Source: JADKAC01 sp964492065
Lineage (GTDB): Bacteria; Bacteroidota; Bacteroidia; Chitinophagales; BACL12
Direction: 5' to 3'
Length of the DNA: 64,000 nucleotides
Assembly: GCA_964492065.1 (NCBI GenBank)
Contig: CAZBHH010000011.1
Span: 1 to 64,000, forward strand
This document shows, one piece after another, positions 56,767-64,000 of the stretch; positions within the stretch are counted from its first letter, which is position 1; the number at the start of each line of letters is the position of its first letter. The translations under genes and the position numbers were made by a program. The notes beneath the pieces were generated by a model. The model did not search any database and was not told where the DNA came from. It saw only the letters and a list, made by a program, of their open reading frames with translations.

Positions 56767-58608
56767 ATGCGGCACATTAAACTCCTGATATTGCCATGCA
56801 TAATTACCATGATGGCAGGGCAACAAACGACAAAAGCTCAAATCCAGAAAGGCACAGACATTGACGGAGAAGCAGCCGGCGACTGCTCGGGAATTTCCGT
56901 GTGCATGCCCGATCCGGCTACGATAGCAATTGGAGCGCCGTACAATGACGGCAGCGGCAGTGATGCCGGCCATGTACGTATTTATTCCTGGGTCGGCAGC
57001 GATTGGGTACAAAAAGGTTTAGACCTTGACGGAGAAGCGGCCGGCGATGTGTCCGGCTGGGTAGTAAGCATGCCCGACTCCAATACAGTAGCTATAGGCG
57101 CCTATAGCAATGATGCAATCGGGAGCAATGCCGGCCATGTGCGCATCTATTCGTGGGATGGCAGCGCCTGGGTACAAAAGGGCTCTGACATTGACGGAGA
57201 AGCAGCCGGCGATCAATCGGGTATTTTTGTGAGCATGCCCGATGCAGAAACTATTGGTATTGGTGCCATTTTCAATGATGGCAGCGGGAGCAATGCCGGC
57301 CATGTGCGCATCTATTCATGGGATGGCAGCGATTGGGAACAAAAGGGCTCTGACATTGACGGAGAAGCAGAAGAAGACATGTCGGGTCGATGCGTAAGTA
57401 TGCCCGATGCCAATACAGTGGCTATCGGTGCGTATGGCAATGACGACAGTGGAATCAGCGCCGGCCATGTACGTATTTATTCCTGGAGCGGCAGTGTATG
57501 GACGCAAAAAGGCATTGATATTGATGGGGAAGCAGCCGGAGATTTTTCGGGTTATTTCGCAAGCATGCCCGATGCCAATACCGTGGCTATAGGGGCATCC
57601 TATAATTTCGGTAGCGGCGTCAATTCCGGCCATGTGCGCATCTATTCGTGGGATGGCAGCGCCTGGGTACAAAAAGGTATTGATATAGACGGGGAAGCAG
57701 CCGGCGACGAGTCGGGTATATCAGTGAATATGCCCGATGCCAATACCGTTGCCATTGGAGCAGTGGGCAATTCCGACAACGGGGCCTATGCCGGTCATGT
57801 GCGTATCTATACCTGGGACGGCAGCGCCTGGGTGCAAAAAGGAATTGACATTGACGGCGAAGCGGCCTATGACTACTCGGGTTGGTCGGTGCATATGCCG
57901 GATGTCAATACCGTGGCCATCGGTGCTTGGTTTAATGACGACAGCGGAATTGATGCCGGTAATGTACGGGTGTACACCTTTTGTACAAACACCGCAAGCA
58001 GCATTTCTCCGTTCGCCTGCAGCAGCTATACTTCACCCAGCGGAAATTATACATGGACAGCAAGTGGCACATACCAGGATACTATTGCGAATGCTGCCGG
58101 ATGTGATAGTGTAATTACCATCAACTTAACCGTATATTCAATAGACACTTCTGTAGTCAACACATCACCGGTTTTAACTGCTAATGAAAGCGGGGCTGCT
58201 TATCAATGGGTGGATTGCAATAATGCGTTTGCTGTTATTCCGGGAGCAACGAATCAGAGTTATACTGCTACTGCAAATGGAAGCTATGCCGTGATAATAA
58301 CGAAAGGTGGTTGTACTGATACCTCAGCCTGCCATACAGTAACCACTGTCGGCATTGTAGAAAACTCCTTTGACAATATAATAAGTTTGTATCCTAACCC
58401 TACAAACGGGCAATTTGAAATTGCCTTCAGTGAATATATTCAGGATGCAACTGTTGTTGTGCGCAATGCGCTTGGGCAGGAAGTATTAAGCAGAGAGTAT
58501 GATTCAACAATTCAAATACAACTTAATATAGACGGAGCGCCGGGCTTTTACTTTGTTGAAATTGCAAATGCGGGGAATAAGGCTGTGCTGAAAGTGGTAA
58601 AAGAATAA
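56767..58608 (+). CDS. Secreted protein with seven 55-residue FG-GAP-like repeats and T9SS tail
   Basis: A 613-residue exported protein (signal about 1-24, MRHIKLLILPCIITMMAG start). Residues 27-407 are seven tandem repeats of exactly 55 residues, each beginning QKGxDIDGEAAGD and containing MPDxNTVAIGA, NDDSG and AGHVRIYSWDGSAWV. This resembles FG-GAP/beta-propeller blades; seven blades would close one propeller. An Ig-like domain follows and the end is a type A T9SS sorting domain (IISLYPNPTNGQFEI). Likely surface-exposed and perhaps an adhesin; ligand unknown. Confidence 0.83.
   Translation: MRHIKLLILPCIITMMAGQQTTKAQIQKGTDIDGEAAGDCSGISVCMPDPATIAIGAPYNDGSGSDAGHVRIYSWVGSDWVQKGLDLDGEAAGDVSGWVVSMPDSNTVAIGAYSNDAIGSNAGHVRIYSWDGSAWVQKGSDIDGEAAGDQSGIFVSMPDAETIGIGAIFNDGSGSNAGHVRIYSWDGSDWEQKGSDIDGEAEEDMSGRCVSMPDANTVAIGAYGNDDSGISAGHVRIYSWSGSVWTQKGIDIDGEAAGDFSGYFASMPDANTVAIGASYNFGSGVNSGHVRIYSWDGSAWVQKGIDIDGEAAGDESGISVNMPDANTVAIGAVGNSDNGAYAGHVRIYTWDGSAWVQKGIDIDGEAAYDYSGWSVHMPDVNTVAIGAWFNDDSGIDAGNVRVYTFCTNTASSISPFACSSYTSPSGNYTWTASGTYQDTIANAAGCDSVITINLTVYSIDTSVVNTSPVLTANESGAAYQWVDCNNAFAVIPGATNQSYTATANGSYAVIITKGGCTDTSACHTVTTVGIVENSFDNIISLYPNPTNGQFEIAFSEYIQDATVVVRNALGQEVLSREYDSTIQIQLNIDGAPGFYFVEIANAGNKAVLKVVKE
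56845..57999 (+). repeat. Seven tandem 165-bp coding repeats
   Basis: In-frame repeats without indels, each 165 bp, strongly conserved at DNA level in the GGAGAAGCAGCCGG block and in GGCCATGTGCG. The hypervariable part is around codons 14-18 of each unit. Confidence 0.85.
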
Positions 58609-58699
58609 TTTTTTCAGGTGAAATACAACCTGTTATTGACTCCACTATTCTTTTTATTACGTTATCCTGGGGAGTTAAATCCGGTTATTATTCAATAGG

Positions 58700-58975
58700 T
58701 TACCTCATTGCCGGTGCAGCACATTCTTTTGCCTTTCGCATTGCGTAAAAACAGTCAGAGAAGTGTTGTAAGCAACGCATGAATGGACTTGTTTCGGCAA
58801 TACACTCAAAACAGACCTTTTTGTTTTTCTGAATACTTAACACAAAGTACTCTGCTGCCGATAGAAAATCACTTTCCGTAAAAAATGCCCGCAAGTTCTG
58901 CTGTTCGCTCCATTAAACCTCAATATATGCATGCTTCGAAACTAAATCCTGTGCTTGTTCTTTAAAAGTAAATGC
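58700..58975 (-). pseudogene. Possible degraded coding remnant downstream of IS OrfA
   Basis: One minus-strand frame reads FKEQAQDLVSKHAYIEV, a TAA, then about 70 residues including FLSAAEYFVLSIQKNKKVCF. It looks protein-like but has an internal stop and no recognised family; it could be mutated OrfB start plus host sequence, or chance. Confidence 0.2.
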
Positions 58976-58991
58976 TCCTTTTGCCCGGACG

Positions 58992-59258
58992 TTACCACTT
59001 TTTTGAATTAACATCCTTTAATATCTGAATATCCAAAGCCTGATCCGCTGCGATCCGTTTTAATCGGCTGTTCTCTTGCACTAACTCTCTGAGTCTGCGC
59101 AGTCCTTCAGATGAAAGACCACCATATTACTTCTTCCGGTTGTAAAATGTTTGATTCGTTACGCCGTGTTTTCGGCAAATTTCTGCCACTGTTAAGCCGT
59201 TTTCCTGCTCCTTTAGTACTGCAAGAATTTGCTCCTCAGTAAATTTCGATTTTTTCAT
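58992..59258 (-). pseudogene. IS3-family (IS407-like) transposase OrfA, frameshifted and interrupted
   Basis: The minus strand encodes MKKSKFTEEQILAVLKEQEN and VAEICRKHG, the helix-turn-helix start of IS3-family OrfA. A one-base deletion after HGV shifts the frame; the shifted frame continues TNQTFYNRKK, a TAA at 59130-59128, YGGLSSEGLRRLRELVQENS and LKRIAADQALDIQILKDV, ending SKKW. So at least two inactivating changes are present. The A6G slippery heptamer used for OrfAB frameshifting survives at 59004-58998, but no usable OrfB follows. Confidence 0.85.
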
Positions 59259-59300
59259 TGACTTTTTTATTTAAGGTTAAGATGGAAATTCCATTTTTAT

Positions 59301-59321
59301 CCTGTCCTAAAAAGTCAGCCA
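59301..59321 (-). mobile_element. Possible terminal end of the IS3-type remnant
   Basis: On the minus strand TGGCTGACTTTTTAGGACAG begins with TG and lies about 43 bp upstream of OrfA, as an IS3-family left end would. No matching inverted end was found on the other side. Confidence 0.35.
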
Positions 59322-59771
59322 TGTACTGTCCGGCCAAAAGAATCCAATGCATATTTTCAATTCCTTTCCTTCTATATTGACGAGCCGGAAGAAAAATTAC
59401 ATGCGCTGCAAATATATGGCTCGGTGTATCTGGTTGCAGTTCTTTTGATTTTGCAGAATGATTTTTTGTCTTTTAATCGTTGGGTGCATCTGAGCGCTGT
59501 TGCCCCACCTCATGTACCCCTTGTGAATGTGCATCAAAATGCATTGCAAAGGGAGGAAGGTGGTCATCCTGTGGGGGACGCTTGATTTGGCATGAAAGAT
59601 TCTGCTTTGCGATGTGCCGGTATGGAGGATTGGCGATGGATATTGCGCATAGATAATTATCTTTATCCCCAACACACGCATTGACATGCAAATGCATGTA
59701 TTTCCGTAGAAAAATGCCGCCCCGGTTTTTGAATTTTTGCGGAAGAAGATTAATGAAATAAAATTTGAGTT

Positions 59772-61325
59772 ATGCCGATACGCATGGTAGAAGATCCCGG
59801 TGAAAAACGATCAGCCGATAATTCGAGAACCACCCGGGGTCCGGGCGGAGGTGGCATTGGCACAGCGCTGTTGCCGATGTTGTTATCGCTATTTCGCAAG
59901 AACCCAAAATCGATGTTGTTCCTGGTGATTGCCGGCATTGCCATTTATTATTTTGCAGGCAGCAAGAGTTGCGGTTCCGGCGGCGGCGATATGATCAGCT
60001 CGCTTTTTACCGGATTAAATTTCAATCCGGAACAATACGATAATGTCGAGGTGTTTGAGCCGTTGGCCGACAATGTAAACAATCCCCTGCCCGAGCGGGT
60101 AAGCCTGGAGCAATATGCGCCGCAGCGGCTCGACCAGGGGCAGCAGGGCAGTTGTGTCGGTTGGGGCAGCGCCTACAGCGCCCGCACTATCCTGGAGGCG
60201 ATACGCACCGGGAAAGATCCCGATGCCATTGCCTTCAGCCCTTCGTTTCTCTACAATCAAATCGGGTTGCAGGGATGCCAGGGCGCTTACCTGAACGAGG
60301 CGATGGATGTGATGAAAGGCGAAGGGCTACTGCCGTTCAGCCAGTTTCCCTACAATGAAAACGACTGTTCCAAACAGCCCTCTTCGGCGCAGAAGCAGGC
60401 CGCCGCCGCATTTAAAATGCCGGGGTACAACCGGCTGACGCAGGGCGATTCCAAAGGCATCGGCAACGAGCAGGTGGATATGCTGGCCATTAAGCAAAAC
60501 CTGGCCCAGGGCGCCCCGGTTGTCATCGGCATGATGGTAGGCGGCTCGTTCATGCAGGGCATGATGGGCAACGAAGTGTGGATACCCACCGCATCGGATT
60601 ACAATATGCGCAATTTTGGCGGGCACTGCATGTCCGTGATCGGTTATGACGACTACAAGGAAGGCGGTGCCTTTCAGATTATGAACAGTTGGGGTAGCGC
60701 CTGGGGCATCAACGGGCTGGCATGGGTGCGCTATAAAGACTTCGCCATATTCACCAAAGAGGCTTACGGCATTTACCCGATGGGCAATCCAAACAAGCCG
60801 CTGTCCAATGCGTTCAACGTGTCGTTCGGGCTGGTGAACACCGCAAATAATCGGCATATCGCATTGAGCAAATCGGGGCCTTACAGTTTTAATACCAATA
60901 CGCCCATTGCCAAAGGCGATAAGTTTAAAATAGAAGTTACAAACACGCAGGAGTGTTATACTTATGTATTCGGCAAGGAGACCGACGGCAGCAATTACGT
61001 GCTGTTTCCCTACACCGAAAAGCACTCGCCCTATTGCGGCATTACCGGCACCCGCCTGTTTCCCCGCGATTACAGTATGCAGGCCGACTCAATCGGCAAT
61101 GCGGATTTCATGGCCATCGTGGTTACCAAACAACCACTGGATTACAAAGCATTCAGCGAAAAAGTGAATGCGCTGGAAGGCGACTACGAACACAAGTTGG
61201 CCGATGCGCTTGGCGGCAAACTGCTCGACGGCATTCAATGGCAACAGGGCGAAACCATCGGCTTTGAAGCTTCCGGCGGCGATGATGGCGCTGTATTGAT
61301 GGTGATCGAAATCGATAAGCGGTAG
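59772..61325 (+). CDS. Membrane-anchored papain-like (C1) peptidase with DUF4384-like C-terminus
   Basis: A 517-residue protein. N-terminal 45 residues are polar/Gly-rich, then one membrane helix (about 47-62). The peptidase domain has RLDQGQQGSCVGWGSAYSA (oxyanion Gln and nucleophile Cys128), GGHCMSVIGYDDY (His285) and FQIMNSWGSAWG (Asn305), the full papain triad. Residues about 345-517 resemble DUF4384 (KGDKFKIEVTNTQECYTYVF, NYVLFPY). Such proteins are common in Bacteroidota but their substrates are unknown. No signal peptide cleavage site; it is probably anchored with the enzyme outside. Ends 5 bp from the convergent M1 peptidase gene. Confidence 0.87.
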   Translation: MPIRMVEDPGEKRSADNSRTTRGPGGGGIGTALLPMLLSLFRKNPKSMLFLVIAGIAIYYFAGSKSCGSGGGDMISSLFTGLNFNPEQYDNVEVFEPLADNVNNPLPERVSLEQYAPQRLDQGQQGSCVGWGSAYSARTILEAIRTGKDPDAIAFSPSFLYNQIGLQGCQGAYLNEAMDVMKGEGLLPFSQFPYNENDCSKQPSSAQKQAAAAFKMPGYNRLTQGDSKGIGNEQVDMLAIKQNLAQGAPVVIGMMVGGSFMQGMMGNEVWIPTASDYNMRNFGGHCMSVIGYDDYKEGGAFQIMNSWGSAWGINGLAWVRYKDFAIFTKEAYGIYPMGNPNKPLSNAFNVSFGLVNTANNRHIALSKSGPYSFNTNTPIAKGDKFKIEVTNTQECYTYVFGKETDGSNYVLFPYTEKHSPYCGITGTRLFPRDYSMQADSIGNADFMAIVVTKQPLDYKAFSEKVNALEGDYEHKLADALGGKLLDGIQWQQGETIGFEASGGDDGAVLMVIEIDKR

Positions 61326-61330
61326 GGATA

Positions 61331-63217
61331 TTACTGCACCGCAATTTCACGGCTCTTGACAAGAAGGCCTTGTGTATCAAAAATCGAGATGATATACATC
61401 CCTCCAGCCAGTTGCGAAACGTCAAAGGTGTCAAAGCGACGGATTGGGCGGTCTATGAGCAGGCGCCCCTGCAGATCGTACATGCGCAGGTTGTAAAACG
61501 CATCGCCGCATAATGTTACCGCAATTTTATCATCTGCTGGAACGGGATATACTTTGAAATCGAAATCGCCGCACTCTACAAGGTTACCCAGTATGACTGC
61601 CTCTCCGTCAATTATGTGCTGCATCGGGTCGAAGTTGAGCGTATTGACGGCCGCATGCAATTGCAGATACACCACCTGGTGATTTACCGTATTCTGAACG
61701 ACGATACTCGTATCGTAACCCGCACTGCTGAACCGCAACTCCAGCGGCAATTCAAAAAAACTGACATCGGGATGCGATTGTACCTGGTCAATCACCAGCT
61801 CAACCATATTGTCCGCATCCTGCGTCCACGAAATAGTATAGGTGGGAAAACCTTGTCCGTATATCCAGTCATCGAAATACCAGTCCAAATCGCCGCCGTA
61901 AACTGCTTCGAAATGATCTGTCAATTGGCGGGTGGTGGCAAAACCGTTTGCAATGGCGGGGTCGTACAGGTAATTGTTCAGCGCCTCAAAAAATATCGAA
62001 TCGCCCACTACCCATCGCAACTGGTGCAACACCAATGCGCCCTTGGAATACGTCAATCGCCCGCTGAACACACGGGATACCAGCGAAGTATCTTCACAGA
62101 ACACAGAGCCGTCGGGAGCGCTGGTGGCCCAAACATTTCTCCAGTACAAAAAATTTTGAAATGCATCGGGTTTTAAAAATTCCAGGCACATCCCGCTCAG
62201 GTATGTGGCGAAACCCTCGTTGAGCCAGATATCCTGCCAACTGGCGCAGGTGACAAAATCGCCAAACCAGTGGTGTGCCAGTTCATGTGCCAGCAGTTCG
62301 TAATCCCATACCCCGACAAAGGTGATTGTCTGGTGTTCCATCCCCCCGGCGAAATTGCATTCGGCATGCCCGTATTTTTCATCGGCAAAGGGATACGTAC
62401 CGAACAACTGCGAAAACAACAGCATCGGCCCGGCGAGTTCGGAGGTGGCCGTTTGCGCCGTTGCCAGCGACTCGGGATACACGTAATTTTCAACCAGCAC
62501 CGACACATCGCCCAGTGTAATCGTATCGTTGTATTGCACGTAATTGGTTACCGCCAGGCAAACGAGGTAGGTGGCCACCGGGTGCCGGTGTTTCCAGTGC
62601 CAGGTTGTAAAGCCGCCGGAACTCAGCGCCGACATCAGCAGCCCGTTACTTACGGCGGTATAGCCGTTGGGTACCGTTATAAACACATCCATCGAATCTA
62701 TCTTATCCGTCAGCGTCTGTTTGCAGGGCCACCAGTCCTGGGCGCCATAGGGTTCGGAAAGTGTCCATATTACCGGCACCGAGTCGTGGGTGTCTTGCAT
62801 GAAGCTGCCAAACCCGGTACCGGCAGGCGCTCCATGGTAATGCACCACAACGGTATCCGTTTGCCCGGCGCCGAACACAGCGGGTATTTCCAGGAAATCG
62901 ACGCTGTGAATGACGCCGGTAATTTTTTCGCCATTGATAAACACGCTGTCGGCGATGAGCGCTGCGCTCATATTAAAAGTGATACCGCTCATGTCTTCAG
63001 AGGGGAGGATATGCGAGGTGATTGTGCCGGCGATAAAATTGACATCGGGGTCCACCTGCCATTGCATTTTTTGGTAGATGAGATCGTAGTGCGCATCCGT
63101 TGAGCGCAGCACCTGGGCATTATCCGCAGGCAATTGCGCCGCAGCATGGCCTGGCGGCAAAAGACACAGCGCCACCCCAAGCGCAATGCACAGCTTCCTT
63201 ATCGGTGTTTTAAACAT
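61331..63217 (-). CDS. Secreted M1-family metallopeptidase with T9SS sorting domain
   Basis: A 628-residue exported zinc aminopeptidase-like protein. The start at 63217 gives a signal peptide (IALGVALCLLPPGHAAAQ); the frame runs 67 codons further upstream over the neighbouring gene's end and was trimmed. The M1 domain has GGMEHQ (291-296, the GAMEN position with His for Asn) and HELAHHWFGD (His311, His315) with NEGFAT (Glu334) 18 residues after. The last 85 residues are a sorting domain (FDFKVYPVPADDKIAVTL to VKSREIAVQ). It would cleave peptides at the cell surface or outside. Probably in one operon with the TlpA-like gene 56 bp upstream. Confidence 0.93.
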   Translation of the reverse strand: MFKTPIRKLCIALGVALCLLPPGHAAAQLPADNAQVLRSTDAHYDLIYQKMQWQVDPDVNFIAGTITSHILPSEDMSGITFNMSAALIADSVFINGEKITGVIHSVDFLEIPAVFGAGQTDTVVVHYHGAPAGTGFGSFMQDTHDSVPVIWTLSEPYGAQDWWPCKQTLTDKIDSMDVFITVPNGYTAVSNGLLMSALSSGGFTTWHWKHRHPVATYLVCLAVTNYVQYNDTITLGDVSVLVENYVYPESLATAQTATSELAGPMLLFSQLFGTYPFADEKYGHAECNFAGGMEHQTITFVGVWDYELLAHELAHHWFGDFVTCASWQDIWLNEGFATYLSGMCLEFLKPDAFQNFLYWRNVWATSAPDGSVFCEDTSLVSRVFSGRLTYSKGALVLHQLRWVVGDSIFFEALNNYLYDPAIANGFATTRQLTDHFEAVYGGDLDWYFDDWIYGQGFPTYTISWTQDADNMVELVIDQVQSHPDVSFFELPLELRFSSAGYDTSIVVQNTVNHQVVYLQLHAAVNTLNFDPMQHIIDGEAVILGNLVECGDFDFKVYPVPADDKIAVTLCGDAFYNLRMYDLQGRLLIDRPIRRFDTFDVSQLAGGMYIISIFDTQGLLVKSREIAVQ

Positions 63218-63273
63218 TCGAATAAATGTAACGGAAATTACACATCTTTTCACCATCGCATCGCGGCAAAATC

Positions 63274-64000
63274 TCAATGCGTTACCAGGTATTCTCCTAC
63301 GGCGTGATCCAAAGCGGCGCCCCTGAGATTCTCGGCGATGATTATCCCTTCCTTGTCGATCAGGAAGGAAGCGGGTATTCCGGAGACGTGATATGCCGAT
63401 GCTGCCGACGACTCCCATTGGTTCAGCTCGCTGACGTGATACGGCCAGTCGAGCTTATCATTGGCAATGGCACGCATCCACGCATCGCGGTTCACATCCA
63501 GCGAGACGCTGAACACCGTAAATCCCTTATCCTTGTATTTGTCGTACACCTGCACCACATTGGGATTTTCCCGGCGGCAGGGAGCGCACCAGCTCGCCCA
63601 AAAGTCCAGCAGCACCAAGCGCCCTTTCAGCGCACTGAGGGAAAATACCTGGCCGTCGGGGCTGCGCATTTCAATGTCGGGCGCCGGTTTGCCGATGAAA
63701 GAATTTGCCGGTGCACTTTCTTCAAACATGGCATACCTCTCGATTTTCGAGCGCAGCTCCTTTGCGTAAACCGAGGTGGTATCGGTTTTAAAAATTTGTT
63801 CGGCCATGGTCTGTATCACTGCGAAATGCGTGGAGAACTGCAGGCTTTCGATGGCGATAATTTTGTTGGCAACGGAATGAGCGGTATCGGCGTAGTGCAC
63901 GATGTAATCGATATAGTTTTTGTTTTCCGCCTCGTAGGCTGCCGCAGCCACGGTAGCTAAAGAGTCATTGCCCGCATCGCGGTAGGCCTTTATACGGGAG
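63274..64000 (-). CDS. TlpA-like thioredoxin-fold oxidoreductase (5' part outside window)
   Basis: Partial: the frame is open to the window edge, giving 242 residues of the C-terminal part. It starts with a helical region (SLATVAAAAYEAENKNY), then the AhpC/TSA-Redoxin domain from about GKPAPDIEMRSPDGQVFSL. The active site is LDFWASWCAPCRRENP (CxxC), followed by FTVFSVSLDVNRDAWMRAI and VSGIPASFLIDKEG with the cis-Pro. Family members are exported thiol-disulfide reductases; Bacteroidota versions often have a DUF4369 domain ahead, which may lie beyond the edge. Internal GTG at 63951 is not the true start. Confidence 0.9.
   Translation of the reverse strand, partial: SRIKAYRDAGNDSLATVAAAAYEAENKNYIDYIVHYADTAHSVANKIIAIESLQFSTHFAVIQTMAEQIFKTDTTSVYAKELRSKIERYAMFEESAPANSFIGKPAPDIEMRSPDGQVFSLSALKGRLVLLDFWASWCAPCRRENPNVVQVYDKYKDKGFTVFSVSLDVNRDAWMRAIANDKLDWPYHVSELNQWESSAASAYHVSGIPASFLIDKEGIIIAENLRGAALDHAVGEYLVTH

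Larger units (their letters stand above)
58609..59771. other. 1.16-kb gene-poor region with IS debris
   Basis: Lies between the repeat protein and the papain-like peptidase. It contains the IS3 OrfA remnant at 58992-59258, a damaged open stretch on the minus strand below it, and an IS-tip-like sequence at 59301-59321. From about 59305 to 59585 on the plus strand one frame is open without an ATG (contains IDEPEEKLHALQIYGSVYL), with no recognised similarity. The last 170 bp before 59772 hold nothing recognisable. Confidence 0.5.

Noticed and set aside
56845..57999. 165-bp repeats considered as a mobile or CRISPR array
   Set aside because: They are contiguous in-frame protein repeats with no spacer and no cas genes nearby.
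60327..61025. 232-codon minus-strand ORF
   Set aside because: Antisense shadow of the papain-like peptidase, rich in His and Arg as expected from the opposite frame.
62270..63103. 277-codon plus-strand ORF
   Set aside because: Fully antisense to the M1 peptidase; its sequence has no export signal, domain or sensible composition.
63277..63960. 227-codon plus-strand ORF
   Set aside because: Mirror of the TlpA-like gene, whose CxxC active site and cis-Pro are unmistakable.

Overview
The window looks like a chromosomal segment of a Bacteroidota bacterium, probably an uncultured Chitinophagales or Sphingobacteriales-like lineage; the order-level placement is my guess. Three predicted secreted proteins end in type IX secretion sorting domains. 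The tRNA-Glu gene has the phylum-specific TTG-N18-TAnnTTTG promoter. MraY carries a long inserted loop, FtsZ ends in LHDNVD, prolyl-tRNA synthetase is the short archaeal/eukaryote-like form, and Shine-Dalgarno sequences are mostly absent. Coding density is high and there is no sign of a prophage, CRISPR array or defence island.

Layout. 1-8.1 kb: an FHS-type sugar permease, ATP-dependent phosphofructokinase, RlmB, a very large DUF2723 membrane protein and a lipid A-type acyltransferase. 8.1-12.3 kb: a tRNA-Glu unit, the glycolytic pair gap-pgk and a PKD-containing secreted protein. 12.4-27.8 kb: a complete, tightly overlapped division and cell wall (dcw) cluster, mraZ-rsmH-ftsL-ftsI-murE-mraY-murD-ftsW-murG-murC-ftsQ-ftsA-ftsZ, headed by a four-copy MraZ operator. 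27.8-28.4 kb is a noncoding stretch with possible RNA structure. 28.4-34.9 kb: dihydrolipoyl dehydrogenase, glycerol kinase with a membrane-anchored nuclease/phosphatase-fold protein, an alpha/beta hydrolase with a small membrane protein, and a beta-barrel. 34.9-40 kb: an asparagine-synthetase-like protein without the amidotransferase cysteine, a DinB-like protein, an SDR-VOC operon and a lipoprotein. 40-46 kb: a PIG-L deacetylase, a previously unlisted 44-residue membrane protein and a sodium:solute symporter in one overlapping operon, followed by an alginate-export-like barrel. 46-53 kb: thyA-folA-MFS, a vanadium haloperoxidase/PAP2 lipoprotein, an FKBP lipoprotein, PepE and ProS. 53-64 kb is more accessory: a Tyr/Gly/Asn-rich secreted protein, a FadL-like barrel, a secreted protein with seven near-identical 55-residue repeats, a decayed IS3-family remnant, a papain-like peptidase, an M1 peptidase with a sorting tail, and a TlpA-like thioredoxin cut by the window edge.

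How it fits together. The dcw block supplies peptidoglycan precursors (MurE, MurD, MurC, MraY, MurG) and the divisome (FtsL, FtsI, FtsQ, FtsW, FtsA, FtsZ) under likely MraZ control; murF, ddl and murB are not in it. PfkA, GAPDH, PGK and LpdA are central carbon enzymes. Much of the rest is envelope or secreted.

I found no clearly new multi-gene system. The best candidates for a second look are the PIG-L/44-aa/SSS operon, the orphan asparagine-synthetase-like protein, the structured noncoding stretch after ftsZ, the 7x55 repeat protein, and the recurrent TTTG boxes that sit right against start codons.
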